From: Chlorobium ferrooxidans DSM 13031
GTDB lineage: Bacteria; Bacteroidota; Chlorobiia; Chlorobiales; Chlorobiaceae
Assembly (NCBI RefSeq): GCF_000168715.1
Contig: NZ_AASE01000002.1
Location: 62,001-126,000 of the forward strand
Reading direction: 5' to 3'
DNA: 64,000 bases
Position 1 is the stretch's first letter, and every line of letters begins with the position of its first letter. Below the pieces are notes generated by a model. It saw nothing but the letters and a program-made list of their open reading frames with translations. It was not told the origin of the DNA and did not search any database. The position numbers were made by a program, and so were the translations under genes. Positions 25,400 through 35,241 of this stretch are shown here, piece after piece.

Positions 25400-26234
25400 A
25401 CCCGCCCAGATGCAGCTCATAGCCGAAAAGCTTCGCCTCAACCGGCAGCTTGTCGGTGTGGTCATGACCATGGGCGCACTGCATGAAGGACATCTGAGTC
25501 TGGTGAAACTCGCACAGGAGTGTGCGGGAACAGTCATTCTTACCATTTTTGTCAACCCCCGTCAGTTCGGACTGAACGAAGACCTTCACCGCTATCCGAG
25601 GCCTTTCGAGAAGGATGTCGCTCTTGCCAAAGCTGCTGGAGTCGACTACCTCTTTGCACCGCAAGCAGAAGCCATCTACCCCGATAACTTCCAAACAACG
25701 GTTCAGTGCGGCCCCCTCGCCAAACGGTTCGAGGGCGAGAAGAGACCGGACCTTTTCAACGGTGTCGCTACCGTTGTCACCAAACTCTTCCATATTACCA
25801 AACCGCATGTCGCTGTTTTCGGTGAAAAAGATGCGCAGCAGCTCGCAATTATACGAACACTGGCAGGTGATCTCAATCTTGACATCAAGATTGTCGGAGC
25901 CCCCGTCATCAGGGAGGAAAACGGCCTGGCGGTAAGCTCCAGAAACATCTACCTTACAAGTGAGGAACGCCGTGATGCGGCCATTCTCCACAGAGGAATC
26001 CTTCATGCCGAAAAGCGGGTTGCTGAGGGTGAAACAAAACTGCATACCATTGCCGGAGAGATCAGGGAGATGATCTCCTCAACCCCCGGCTTTCGTGCGG
26101 ATTATGTTGAATTTGTTGATGAAGAAGGGTTTGAACCGGCGGAAACCGCCGGGAAGGGAAAGGAGTACCGGCTGCTGATTGCCGCATGGGCAGGAACCGT
26201 CCGACTGATCGATAACGGGAGAATCCATGCGTAG
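25383..26234 (+). CDS. panC: Pantothenate synthetase
   Basis: Condenses pantoate and beta-alanine with ATP. 283 residues from the ATG at 25383, which has AGAAGAG upstream and matches the family N-terminus; an ATG at 25329 inside rsmI is unlikely. Motifs: [14 protein letters not shown] (HIGH-type nucleotide site), [37 protein letters not shown] and [11 protein letters not shown]. Overlap with rsmI suggests coupling. MITE copy B lies between it and pnp. Confidence 0.97.
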   Translation: MQIITEPAQMQLIAEKLRLNRQLVGVVMTMGALHEGHLSLVKLAQECAGTVILTIFVNPRQFGLNEDLHRYPRPFEKDVALAKAAGVDYLFAPQAEAIYPDNFQTTVQCGPLAKRFEGEKRPDLFNGVATVVTKLFHITKPHVAVFGEKDAQQLAIIRTLAGDLNLDIKIVGAPVIREENGLAVSSRNIYLTSEERRDAAILHRGILHAEKRVAEGETKLHTIAGEIREMISSTPGFRADYVEFVDEEGFEPAETAGKGKEYRLLIAAWAGTVRLIDNGRIHA

Positions 26235-26369
26235 TGGAGCGCACGCTTGAACGTTACCGGAAACAACTTTTTTGTGCTATATTTAAAAACGTATTCACTG
26301 ACAGCCTTCTGATAAAACCCTTAAGTCTGCACTGGGTAAGGCCGGGAATGAACAGCTTACATTTACAAA

Positions 26370-26507
26370 GCCCCGCAATAAATCGTGATGAGCGGTTCGA
26401 GGGCGAGGCAGACGGAGCGCAGAAACCGGAATGTACACGGAGTACACGAGGATTTCGAGCACCGGCCAACGAAGCAATCGAATTGCGGAATAGATTTATA
26501 GCGGGGC
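26370..26507 (+). repeat. MITE-like element, copy B (138 bp)
   Basis: Ends are GCCCCGCAATAAAT and ATTTATAGCGGGGC, near-perfect inverted repeats. The interior matches copy A through the CCGGAATGTACACGGAGTAC and GAGGATTTCGAGCACCGG blocks. An outer inverted pair GGGTAAGGCC (26334) and GGCCTTACCC (26505) flanks it, with 26 extra bases on the left. The right end is 42 bp before the pnp start. The remaining part of the 315-bp panC-pnp gap shows no gene. Confidence 0.8.
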
Positions 26508-26549
26508 CTTACCCGAAAGATTTTTTTTCACTACTATCACACGATCTAC

Positions 26550-28745
26550 ATGATTATCAACAAAGAAATTGATCTCGGCCTGGGAAAGATACTCTCTATC
26601 GAAACCGGTAAAATGGCCAAGCAGGCTGACGGAGCAACCGTTGTCCGCCTTGGCGACACCATGGTGCTTGCAACGGTTGTGTCAAGCAAAAAAACTCCTC
26701 CGCCAAACCAGGACTACTTTCCCCTTCAGGTTGAATACCGTGAGAAATATTCTGCTGCCGGCAAATTTCCGGGTGGCTTTTTCAAACGCGAAACCCGCCC
26801 TTCCGAAAAAGAGGTACTCTCTGCACGCCTTATCGACCGGGCTCTCAGACCCCTCTTTCCGGACGGCTACCTCTACGAAACACAGATCATCATAACGGTC
26901 ATCTCATCCGACCAGATCAATGACGGCGATGTTCTCGGCGGTATTGCCGCATCAGCCGCCATAATGGTCTCTGATATTCCCTTCCGCAACGCGATGAGTG
27001 AAGTCCGCGTCGGCAGAATCAACGGAAAGTTCATCATCAACCCGGACGTCAACGAACTGGCCGAGAGCGACCTCGATATCTGTATCGGCGGCACTAAAGA
27101 CACTATCTGCATGCTTGAGGGTGAGATGCAGGAGATTTCAGAAGCCGAAATGCTTGACGCCATCAAATTCGGTCACGATGCTATCAAGAGACTCTGCACA
27201 CTCCAGGATGAGATTGCCGCTGCAGTCGGAAAACCGGACCGTCCTTTTGTGCCTGTACAGGTTCCTGCCGAGCTTACCGAAGCGGTTCGCTCGACATGCG
27301 AAACCCGCCTGAAAGAGCTTGCCTACACTCCGCTCAGAAAGGAAGATCGTGCCGACCAGACCGCACACATCTACCGCGAAACCATACAGGCCATCGTAGA
27401 GAAATTCAAATCCTCAATCAGCAGTGAAGATATAGCGGCCGATCCGGCAAAAGCACTCTGCCTGAACGAGCATATCATTGAAGAGGAGATCCACTCGGTT
27501 GAAAAGAAGGTGATGCGTCACATGATTCTTGACGACTCCAAACGCCTTGACGGAAGAACCCTTGAAGAGGTCCGCCCGATATCGATCGAACTCGGCATCA
27601 TTCCGAGAGCCCACGGCTCAGCACTCTTCACCAGAGGCGAAACCCAGGCGCTTGTCACCATAACACTCGGCACCAAAAAAGATGCACAGTCAGTGGACAA
27701 CCTGACAAACAGCGCCGACAAGAAGTTTATGCTTCACTACAACTTCCCTCCTTTCTCGGTCGGCGAAACCGGAAGAATCGGAAGCACCGGGCGCCGCGAA
27801 ATCGGCCACGGAAACCTTGCCGAGCGCGCCATTAAAATGGTTGCCCCAACCGAACAGGAGTTCCCCTATACCATCCGTATTGTTTCGGACATTCTTGAAT
27901 CCAACGGCTCTTCATCAATGGCATCGGTCTGCGGCGGCACACTTGCCCTGATGGACGGCGGCGTTCCGATCAGAAAACCGGTATCCGGCATCGCCATGGG
28001 ACTGATCAAGGAAGGATCAGCCTATGCTGTTCTCTCCGATATTCTCGGTAACGAAGATCACCTCGGCGACATGGATTTCAAGGTAACCGGCACCAGGGAT
28101 GGGATCACGGCCTGCCAGATGGACATCAAAATCGACGGGCTTGACTACCATGTTCTCGAAACTGCGCTTGAGCAGGCACGCAAAGGACGGCTGCACATTC
28201 TCGACAAAATGGATGAAGCTATTCCTGAGTCACGCGAAGAGCTGGCCCAGTTCGCACCGCGCCTCACCACCATCAAGGTACCGGTTGAATCGATCGGCAT
28301 GATTATCGGCAAGGGTGGAGAGACCATCCGCAGCATCACCGAAGAGACCGGAGCACAGATCAACATTGATGATGACGGAACCGTCACCATTGCCTGCACA
28401 AGCGTGGAGGGCACCAACGCAGCGCTCGCCACCATCAAAACCCTGCTTGCCAAACCGGAAGTCGGCACCGTATACCTCGGCAAGGTGCGCGACATCCGTG
28501 ACGAGCTCGGCGCTTTTGTTGAGTTCCTGCCGAAAACTGACGGACTGGTCCACATCTCGGAGATATCATCAACCGAACGGGTCAATAAAGTCAGCGACCA
28601 CCTGAATATCGGTGACAAGATCAAGGTAAAACTGGTCGATGTCCGCAAAGACCCCCGGACCGGAAAAACCCGATTTGCACTCTCCATAAAAGCTGTGGAG
28701 AACGAACCGGAAGCAGTACAGGAGCCTGTCGCTGCAAACGACTGA
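26550..28745 (+). CDS. pnp: Polyribonucleotide nucleotidyltransferase (PNPase)
   Basis: 3'-5' phosphorolytic exoribonuclease of 731 residues. Two RNase PH-like domains are linked by a helical segment. The second RNase PH domain has [15 protein letters not shown]. The KH domain contains [18 protein letters not shown] near 585-602, and the S1 domain runs [21 protein letters not shown] to the end. All domains are complete. In many bacteria pnp follows rpsO; here it is preceded by panC and a MITE-like element, so its usual rpsO linkage is absent. A terminator follows. Confidence 0.97.
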   Translation: MIINKEIDLGLGKILSIETGKMAKQADGATVVRLGDTMVLATVVSSKKTPPPNQDYFPLQVEYREKYSAAGKFPGGFFKRETRPSEKEVLSARLIDRALRPLFPDGYLYETQIIITVISSDQINDGDVLGGIAASAAIMVSDIPFRNAMSEVRVGRINGKFIINPDVNELAESDLDICIGGTKDTICMLEGEMQEISEAEMLDAIKFGHDAIKRLCTLQDEIAAAVGKPDRPFVPVQVPAELTEAVRSTCETRLKELAYTPLRKEDRADQTAHIYRETIQAIVEKFKSSISSEDIAADPAKALCLNEHIIEEEIHSVEKKVMRHMILDDSKRLDGRTLEEVRPISIELGIIPRAHGSALFTRGETQALVTITLGTKKDAQSVDNLTNSADKKFMLHYNFPPFSVGETGRIGSTGRREIGHGNLAERAIKMVAPTEQEFPYTIRIVSDILESNGSSSMASVCGGTLALMDGGVPIRKPVSGIAMGLIKEGSAYAVLSDILGNEDHLGDMDFKVTGTRDGITACQMDIKIDGLDYHVLETALEQARKGRLHILDKMDEAIPESREELAQFAPRLTTIKVPVESIGMIIGKGGETIRSITEETGAQINIDDDGTVTIACTSVEGTNAALATIKTLLAKPEVGTVYLGKVRDIRDELGAFVEFLPKTDGLVHISEISSTERVNKVSDHLNIGDKIKVKLVDVRKDPRTGKTRFALSIKAVENEPEAVQEPVAAND

Positions 28746-28760
28746 ACATGACAACACTGA

Positions 28761-28796
28761 AAAAGCAGTGCAGCCAAACCTGCACTGCTTTTTTTT
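28761..28796 (+). terminator. Rho-independent terminator after pnp
   Basis: AAAAGCAGTGCAG pairs with CTGCACTGCTTTT around a 6-base loop and continues into a T tract. Confidence 0.93.
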
Positions 28797-28880
28797 ATCC
28801 CTCCCGTTCTTAATTATGGGAGAGTTCGCTTTCTTGACCTCTGTTTATGTATGACAGAGATCTCATTCATCCGTAACACC

Positions 28881-31310
28881 ATGAAGTACGATTTTTCAAA
28901 AACAGAAAAGAAATGGCAGGCATACTGGCAGCAGCAGGAGAGCTTTAAAACCGCAGAAACTGCCGATAAACCGAAATACTATGTGCTCGACATGTTTCCC
29001 TACCCCAGCGGCTCAGGACTCCATGTCGGCCATCTGGAAGGGTACACCGCCTCGGATATAACCGCCCGCTACAAAAGGAGCTGCGGCTTCAATGTACTGC
29101 ACCCGATGGGATGGGATGCTTTCGGCCTTCCGGCAGAACAGTTTGCCATCAAAACAGGCACCCACCCGAGAATAACAACCGAACAGAATATCAGAAGCTT
29201 CAAGGAGACCCTGCAGGCAATGGGCTTCTCCTACGATTGGTCCCGGGAGATAAACACAACCGATCCGGGATACTTCAAATGGACACAGTGGATTTTTCTC
29301 CGGCTCTATGAGATGGGGCTTGCCTATATGTCGGAAGTTGACGTCAACTGGTGTGAAGAGCTTAAAACCGTTCTTGCCAATGAAGAGGTTGAAGAAAAAA
29401 TTGCCGATGGCTACACCGTTATCCGTCGTCCCCTGCGGCAGTGGGTGCTTAAAATCACCGCGTACGCCGAACGCCTGATCGCCGATCTCGATGAAGTGGA
29501 TTGGCCGGAAAACGTCAAACAGATGCAGCGCAACTGGATCGGACGATCTGAAGGTGTCGAGATTGATTTTGAACTCCGCTGCCACAAAAGCAAACTCAAG
29601 GTCTACACCACACGTCCTGATACCCTTTTCGGCGCAACCTATCTGGTTATCTCTCCCGAGCATCCGCTTGCAGAAAAACTTGCAACCGCTCCGCAGCTTG
29701 TTGCGGTGAAAGAGTACATCCGGCAGGCAAAACTGAAAACTGAACTCGAGCGCACCGGCCTGCAGAAAGAGAAAACCGGTGTCTTTACCGGCTCCTATGC
29801 CATAAACCCTGCAACCAATGAGCCGCTTCCGGTCTGGATCTCCGACTTTGTCCTGACAAGCTACGGTACCGGGGCGATCATGTCGGTTCCGGCACACGAC
29901 CAGCGGGACTGGGAGTTCGCCAAACAGTACAACCTCCCGATCATTGAGGTAATCAAAAGTCCTCATAACGTAGAGGAGAAGGTATTTGACGAGAAAAACA
30001 GCATCCCGGTCAACTCGTCAAACAGTGAAATATCAATCGACGGGCTCCCCTTCAGGGAGGCTTTTGAATGCATGGCCTCATGGCTTGAATCGAAAAATCT
30101 TGGTGCACGAAAAGTTAACTACAAACTCCGCGACTGGATATTCAGCCGCCAGCGATACTGGGGTGAACCGATCCCGATCAAGCACTACGAAGACGGAACA
30201 CTTCGTACGGAAACCACACTTCCACTCGTTCTTCCCGAAGTTGAAGCCTACCACCCCTCATCAACCGGAGAGTCTCCCCTTGCCAATATTGCGGAGTGGC
30301 TCCTTGGAAGCGATGAATTCGGCGTTTTCCGGCGTGAGACCAATACGATGCCCCAGTGGGCCGGCAGTTGCTGGTACTATCTGCGCTTCATTGATCCTGC
30401 AAACACCAATGCACTGATCGACCCGGAAAAGGAGCGCTACTGGATGAATGTCGATCTCTATATCGGAGGAGCGGAACATGCTGTACTGCATCTCCTCTAC
30501 GCCCGATTCTGGCACAAGGTGCTCTTTGATCTTGGTGTTGTAAGCACCCGGGAGCCCTTCAGAAAACTCTTCAACCAGGGTATGATACTCGGTGAAGACA
30601 ATGAGAAGATGTCGAAATCACGGGGCAATGTCATCCCGGCAGACCATGTTCTTGAGCGCTACGGTGCCGATGCCGTTCGTCTCTACGAGATGTTTCTCGG
30701 GCCGCTTGAGCAGGTAAAACCCTGGAACACCAACGGCATTGAAGGGATCAGCCGTTTTCTCTCCAAAGTCTGGCGACTCTTCCACTCCGATTCCGATCGG
30801 GATGAAGAGAGCCCTGCTGCAAAGCTGTCAGAAGATCCGATGCCGGAAGAGCTGCTGAGGAAGATGCATAAAACCATCAGGAAAGTCGGCGAGGATACCG
30901 AAAACCTGAAGTTCAACACCGCCATATCCGAAATGATGGTCTTCGTCAACGAACTGCACAAGGCCGGATGCCGGAATCGCGAAGCTGTGGAAACCCTGCT
31001 CATCCTGCTTGCCCCTTACGCTCCTCACATTACCGAAGAGCTCTGGGAAGCTGCCGGTCACAACAGCTCCATCAGCAAGGCGCCCTTCCCTTCATATCGT
31101 CCGGAGCTTGTTGAAGATTCGGTATTGACTATTGCCGTACAGATCAACGGAAAACTGAGAGGCACCTTCCAGGCTCCGGCAAAAAGTCCGAAAGCGCTGC
31201 TCCTTGAAGAGGCTCTGAAGGTTGAATCGGTCATTAAATTTCTTGAGGGAAAGAGTATTGTCCGCGAAATTGTAGTCCCGGACAAGCTGGTCAATTTTGC
31301 AGTGAAATAA
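28881..31310 (+). CDS. leuS: Leucyl-tRNA synthetase
   Basis: Class I aminoacyl-tRNA synthetase of 809 residues. The family N-terminus MKYDFSKTEKKWQ supports the ATG at 28881 over one 30 bp upstream. HIGH motif is HVGH at 48-51 in YPSGSGLHVGHLEGY. The CP1 editing domain has TTRPDTLFGATYLVISPEH (here TRPDTLFGATYLVISPEH) and ends with GTGAIMSVPAHDQRD. KMSKS is at 576-580. The C-terminal tail ends REIVVPDKLVNFAVK. All motifs are intact. Confidence 0.97.
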   Translation: MKYDFSKTEKKWQAYWQQQESFKTAETADKPKYYVLDMFPYPSGSGLHVGHLEGYTASDITARYKRSCGFNVLHPMGWDAFGLPAEQFAIKTGTHPRITTEQNIRSFKETLQAMGFSYDWSREINTTDPGYFKWTQWIFLRLYEMGLAYMSEVDVNWCEELKTVLANEEVEEKIADGYTVIRRPLRQWVLKITAYAERLIADLDEVDWPENVKQMQRNWIGRSEGVEIDFELRCHKSKLKVYTTRPDTLFGATYLVISPEHPLAEKLATAPQLVAVKEYIRQAKLKTELERTGLQKEKTGVFTGSYAINPATNEPLPVWISDFVLTSYGTGAIMSVPAHDQRDWEFAKQYNLPIIEVIKSPHNVEEKVFDEKNSIPVNSSNSEISIDGLPFREAFECMASWLESKNLGARKVNYKLRDWIFSRQRYWGEPIPIKHYEDGTLRTETTLPLVLPEVEAYHPSSTGESPLANIAEWLLGSDEFGVFRRETNTMPQWAGSCWYYLRFIDPANTNALIDPEKERYWMNVDLYIGGAEHAVLHLLYARFWHKVLFDLGVVSTREPFRKLFNQGMILGEDNEKMSKSRGNVIPADHVLERYGADAVRLYEMFLGPLEQVKPWNTNGIEGISRFLSKVWRLFHSDSDRDEESPAAKLSEDPMPEELLRKMHKTIRKVGEDTENLKFNTAISEMMVFVNELHKAGCRNREAVETLLILLAPYAPHITEELWEAAGHNSSISKAPFPSYRPELVEDSVLTIAVQINGKLRGTFQAPAKSPKALLLEEALKVESVIKFLEGKSIVREIVVPDKLVNFAVK

Positions 31311-31328
31311 GCGAGCGGAAAAAGTGAA

Positions 31329-31359
31329 CTGCCAGGAGATATTGGCAGGAAGAAAATTT
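31329..31359 (+). terminator. Weak possible terminator after leuS
   Basis: CTGCCA and TGGCAG form a short stem about 20 bp after the leuS stop, followed after a purine stretch by TTTTT. The stem is only six pairs, so this is tentative. Confidence 0.3.
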
Positions 31360-31497
31360 TTATGTAGAATTCAGCGTGAAATAGAAAAACTCGTCATACG
31401 GCTTTTTATTCTCCGCTTTAACCGGTTATTTTCCATGTTCCTGACATACCTTTAACGGGGGTATATTTCTTTTTTCAACACATAAAATCTGGTATCA

Positions 31498-33501
31498 ATG
31501 GCTACAGACGAAACAACACCAAGCTCACAGAACACCGTGACCTCGTCTTCTGCAAACGATTCGATCAGCTCCGTGCTCTCTGAAAAACGGAAATTTCCGC
31601 CCCCTGCAGAGTTTTCGAAAAATGCCCATGTGTCATCCATGGCTGAGTATGAAAAGCTCTATGCTGCAGCTGCCGAAGATCCTGATGCATACTGGGGCGG
31701 AATTGCCGAACAGTTTCACTGGTTCAAAAAATGGGACAGCGTACTGGAGTGGAACAGCCCTTATGCCAAATGGTTTAACGGCGGCAAAACCAATATCTGC
31801 TACAATGCCCTTGATGTCCATGTCAACAGCTGGAGAAAGAACAAGGCTGCCATTATCTGGGAGGGCGAGGAAGGTGACCAGCGTGTGCTTACTTACGGCG
31901 AACTGCACCGCCAGGTCAGCAAATTTGCAAACGTACTCAAAATAGCCGGTATCAGACCCGGTGACAGGGTTGCCATCTACATGGGCATGGTTCCCGAGCT
32001 GGTCATTGCCGTTCTGGCCTGTGCACGTGTCGGAGCTGTCCATAACGTTATTTTCGCCGGTTTCTCGGCTCACGCCATCACCGAGCGTGTCAATGACTCC
32101 CGAGCCAGGATGGTCATCTGCGCAGACGGTACCAGACGCCGCGGCGGATCCATCAATCTGAAAAATATCGTGGATGAAGCGATTGTCAACACGCCTTCGG
32201 TCCGCAGCGTAATCGTACTCAAAGTCACCGGAGAGACCATCAACATGCACGACGGCATGGACCATTGGTGGCACGATCTCATGGGTCTTGCTTCCGACGA
32301 GTGTGAACCGGTCGAGGTCGATTCCGAACACCCGCTCTTTGTGCTCTACACCAGCGGTTCAACCGGAAAACCGAAAGGTATCCTGCACACCACCGCCGGA
32401 TACATGGTGCATGCGGCAAGCTCCTTCAAATACGTTTTTGATATCAAGGATGAGGATATTTACTGGTGTACGGCCGATGTAGGCTGGATTACCGGACACA
32501 GCTATATGGCTTACGGTCCGCTGCTCAACGGCGCTACCATGCTTATGTATGAAGGTGCTCCGAACTATCCTCAGTGGGACCGGTTCTGGGATATCATCAA
32601 CCGCCACAAAGTTACCATCCTCTACACCGCACCAACCGCTATCCGCGCATTCATCCGCGCCGGAAACGAGTGGGTCACCAAACACAACCTCAGCTCGCTC
32701 CGACTTCTCGGCAGCGTCGGCGAACCCATCAATCCTGATGTATGGATGTGGTACCACAAGGTGGTCGGACAGGAGAGATGCCCGATTGTCGATACCTGGT
32801 GGCAGACAGAGACCGGCGGCATCATGGTCTCTCCGCTTCCCGGTGCAACACCGACCAAACCCGGCACGGCAACCCGCCCGCTCCCCGGCATTGCCGTCGA
32901 TGTTGTCCACAAGGACGGAACCCCGTGCAAAGCCAACGAAGGCGGATACCTCGTCATCAAAAAGCCATGGCCTTCAATGCTCCGTACCATCTACAACGAT
33001 AACGAACGCTACGAAAAGACCTACTGGTCGGAGTTCCCCGGTATGTACTTTACCGGTGACGGCGCCCGCAAGGATGATGACGGCTACATCTGGATCATGG
33101 GACGTGTTGATGATGTGGTCAACGTTTCAGGCCACCGTCTCGGCACAAGCGAGGTCGAGAGCGCACTGGTCTCCTACGAAGCTGTGGCGGAAGCCGCTGT
33201 TGTCAGCCGTCCGGATGAGATCAAGGGTAACGCCCTGGTAGCCTTCGTAACGCTGAAAGACGAGTATGTCGGCGACATGAAGCTCCGTGAGGCGCTCCGC
33301 AACCATGTAGCCAAAGAGATCGGACCTATTGCAAAACCTGATGAGATCAGATGGGCCAAAGGTCTTCCGAAAACCAGAAGCGGTAAAATCATGCGCCGTC
33401 TCCTCCGTGAACTTGCAACCAGCAATGAGATCAAGGGAGATATCACCACGCTTGAGGATTTCGGAGTACTGGAAAACCTTCGCAGCGGAGAAGAGGACTG
33501 A
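31498..33501 (+). CDS. acsA: Acetyl-CoA synthetase (AMP-forming)
   Basis: Activates acetate to acetyl-CoA through acetyl-AMP, allowing photoheterotrophic use of acetate with PFOR. 667 residues, with an N-terminal extension of about 25 over the usual form. Core motifs: YTSGSTGKPKGILHTT from 284, DTWWQTETGG, YFTGDGARKDDDGYIWIMGR, and the C-terminal PKTRSGKIMRR with Lys630, the site acetylated to inactivate this enzyme in many bacteria. A terminator follows. Confidence 0.97.
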   Translation: MATDETTPSSQNTVTSSSANDSISSVLSEKRKFPPPAEFSKNAHVSSMAEYEKLYAAAAEDPDAYWGGIAEQFHWFKKWDSVLEWNSPYAKWFNGGKTNICYNALDVHVNSWRKNKAAIIWEGEEGDQRVLTYGELHRQVSKFANVLKIAGIRPGDRVAIYMGMVPELVIAVLACARVGAVHNVIFAGFSAHAITERVNDSRARMVICADGTRRRGGSINLKNIVDEAIVNTPSVRSVIVLKVTGETINMHDGMDHWWHDLMGLASDECEPVEVDSEHPLFVLYTSGSTGKPKGILHTTAGYMVHAASSFKYVFDIKDEDIYWCTADVGWITGHSYMAYGPLLNGATMLMYEGAPNYPQWDRFWDIINRHKVTILYTAPTAIRAFIRAGNEWVTKHNLSSLRLLGSVGEPINPDVWMWYHKVVGQERCPIVDTWWQTETGGIMVSPLPGATPTKPGTATRPLPGIAVDVVHKDGTPCKANEGGYLVIKKPWPSMLRTIYNDNERYEKTYWSEFPGMYFTGDGARKDDDGYIWIMGRVDDVVNVSGHRLGTSEVESALVSYEAVAEAAVVSRPDEIKGNALVAFVTLKDEYVGDMKLREALRNHVAKEIGPIAKPDEIRWAKGLPKTRSGKIMRRLLRELATSNEIKGDITTLEDFGVLENLRSGEED

Positions 33502-33527
33502 TTCCTTCTGCAGGATTGTAAACCATA

Positions 33528-33565
33528 CGAAAAGCGCAGCTCACCCTGCGCTTTTCGCGTTTTTT
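33528..33565 (+). terminator. Rho-independent terminator after acsA
   Basis: CGAAAAGCGCAG pairs with CTGCGCTTTTCG over a 6-base loop, followed by CGTTTTTT. Confidence 0.92.
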
Positions 33566-33572
33566 AAAAGAA

Positions 33573-33725
33573 AGTGGACTTCAGTGGACGAAGAAATGGT
33601 GGACAGAAATGGACATAAGTGGACAAGAGCTGAAGAGGGATAAAACAGACGCTGTTGCCTTTGTTTTGGGACTGTCCACTCCAGTCCACTGGTTGTCCAC
33701 AAAGTCCACCCTCTTGGTGTCCACG
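33573..33725. repeat. Inverted pair of GTGGAC/GTCCAC arrays in the acsA-DUF4405 gap
   Basis: The first half, 33573-33625, has GTGGAC or TGGAC units in plus orientation, with the family spacing (GTGGACTTCAGTGGACGAAG, then GGTGGACAGAAATGGAC, then AAGTGGAC). The second half, 33673-33725, has five GTCCAC units in the opposite sense. The halves could pair through their repeated units. Apart from these and the terminator, the 343-bp gap shows no gene. Confidence 0.85.
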
Positions 33726-33845
33726 TTATTTTCTTAAAAAAAACAGGCGCAGGATTTCCGCAACAGTAACGTCACACCTGTGAACCCGGTATTTCGATAC
33801 CCCGAAACAATCCGTTAGACAACCTGAACCAAACAAAAAAACAAA

Positions 33846-34340
33846 ATGTCCTCAATGAAATCATGGGCAACCCCTCTTGCCACAGGCACCTTCATCATTC
33901 TTGCCATCACCGGCATCCTGATGTTCTTTAAAATCGAGACCGGATTTATCGGCCCGGTGCATGAATGGCTGAGCTGGGCGCTGATTGCAGGCGTCCTGCT
34001 GCATATCGCCGCAAACTGGAAGTCATTTACCGGCTACCTCTCCCGAAAACCCGCGCTTGCCATTATCGGCACAGGGCTCCTTGTCACCCTGATCTCGGTC
34101 TTCGCTCCGGTTGAAAAAGAGTCAAACCCCCGGATGAATATCATCAGGGCCGTTGAATCGTCAAGCATCGAAACGGTTGCCGGAGTTGCCGCCGAAAAGA
34201 GCGAAACCATCATTGCCAAACTTGAAAGCAAGGGCATCACCGTTGTCAAACCATCCATGACCATCCGGGAAATTGCAGCAAAAAACAGCAGGGAGGAGAA
34301 GGATATACTCGGCATCATCTTCGAACAGCCAAAAAAATAA
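33846..34340 (+). CDS. Small membrane protein, DUF4405-like, with soluble C-terminal tail
   Basis: 164 residues. Two or three membrane segments (about 10-28, 38-56, 70-88) carry histidines in VHEWLSWALIAGVLLHIAANW, the pattern of DUF4405 and of small cytochrome b-like membrane proteins that hold heme between helices. Whether heme is bound here is unproven. The soluble end (about 105-164) has a helix-turn pattern, KSETIIAKLESKGITVVKP, then STREEKDILGII-type residues. It stands alone after an array-rich gap. Function unknown. Confidence 0.7.
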   Translation: MSSMKSWATPLATGTFIILAITGILMFFKIETGFIGPVHEWLSWALIAGVLLHIAANWKSFTGYLSRKPALAIIGTGLLVTLISVFAPVEKESNPRMNIIRAVESSSIETVAGVAAEKSETIIAKLESKGITVVKPSMTIREIAAKNSREEKDILGIIFEQPKK

Positions 34341-34345
34341 AAATT

Positions 34346-34380
34346 TCAGGGGCATCCCGACGCCGTCGGGATGCCCCTGA
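34346..34380. terminator. Long perfect hairpin between DUF4405 gene and tspO
   Basis: TCAGGGGCATCCCGAC pairs perfectly with GTCGGGATGCCCCTGA over a 3-base loop, a 16-bp stem. It lies between convergent genes and can end transcripts from either side, although there is no good T run on the right. The stem core CCCGAC/GTCGGG recurs inside MITE-like copy C. Confidence 0.7.
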
Positions 34381-34406
34381 ATTCCCAAATAAAGCTTTCC
34401 TCCTCT

Positions 34407-34883
34407 TCAGTTAAGCTGCCAGATCGTAAAGTTCAGAAACGAGGCAAAGCTTACCCAGAGGAGATAGGGAATCAAGAGATTGCCCGCCAAAGGCGAAATC
34501 GCCCGGAATTTCACGATAGTAAGCACGATCGCAAGCCAGAGCAGCACAATATCCACCAGAGCAAAGAGCGGGGAGTGCAGTCCGAAAAAAAGCGCTGACC
34601 ATGCAAGATTCAAAAGAAGCTGAACACCGAACACCGCAAGAGCCCCCTTCACCAGTTTATTTTTATCCCACTCTGTCACAACAAGGTAGAGGGCAATGCC
34701 CATGAGGAGGAAGAATAGAGTCCATGCCGGCGGAAAAAGCCAGTCGGGCGGATTCCACGACGGCTTATTGAGCAGCTGATAGTACCACTCCGAGCCCGGC
34801 TCTGGCGTAAAGGTTCCACCGGCAAATGCAAACAGAAAACAGAATGCAATGCTGAGTGCAAGTTTTGGGACGTTGAGTTTCAT
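34407..34883 (-). CDS. tspO: TspO/MBR family tryptophan-rich sensory protein
   Basis: 158 residues with five membrane helices. Family features are WYYQLLNKPSWNPPDWLFPPAWT in the first loop (Trp and Pro rich; the shorter core is KPSWNPPDWLFPPAWT), WSALFFGLHSPLFALVDI, and the end PYLLWVSFASFLNFTIW. TspO proteins bind porphyrins and sterol-like ligands; in phototrophs TspO regulates pigment genes with oxygen and light. A role in (bacterio)chlorophyll or heme intermediates is plausible here but not shown. Confidence 0.92.
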   Translation of the reverse strand: MKLNVPKLALSIAFCFLFAFAGGTFTPEPGSEWYYQLLNKPSWNPPDWLFPPAWTLFFLLMGIALYLVVTEWDKNKLVKGALAVFGVQLLLNLAWSALFFGLHSPLFALVDIVLLWLAIVLTIVKFRAISPLAGNLLIPYLLWVSFASFLNFTIWQLN

Positions 34884-35044
34884 GATTTTGGGTATTATGG
34901 TTATAAATCAACGTAAAGCAATAAGTTACTCAACAAACGAAGTTCACCGATAATTCCCGCATGTCAGTCATTGTACCTATAAGTCCCATAAGACCCATAG
35001 GTCCCATTCTCTCAACTCTCAACTGAATTCAAAATGCTATATTA

Positions 35045-35198
35045 GGCACCACTATAAATTGTCGTGAGCGGTTTGCTGTTCAAGCCCCGGAGGGGCGAAA
35101 TATTGGTAGCGCAGTCCCGACGAAGTCGGGGCCGGGATGGGATTTCGAGCACCGACCAACGAAGTAATCGAATCGCGGAACAAATTAATAGAGGTTCC
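35045..35198 (+). repeat. MITE-like element, copy C with replaced interior (154 bp)
   Basis: Ends GGCACCACTATAAATT and AATTAATAGAGGTTCC match as inverted repeats at 13 of 16 positions. The left GTCGTGAGCGGTTTG and right GAGCACCGACCAACGAAG blocks match the family. The middle differs: it has GCCCCGGAGGGGCGAAATAT and CCCGACGAAGTCGGGG instead of the GGAATGTACACG block. The element lies 43 bp before the inositol-phosphatase start. The rest of the 358-bp gap from tspO shows no gene. Confidence 0.75.
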
Positions 35199-35241
35199 CT
35201 ATTGAGTGCCAGTTTTGCAAAACTTATCCTCATGTTACACC

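Noticed and set aside
26254-26469. Small reading frame with a VLRVHSGFCAPSA-like sequence
   Set aside because: It is translated from MITE-like copy B; the same peptide appears wherever the repeat is present and is not a gene.
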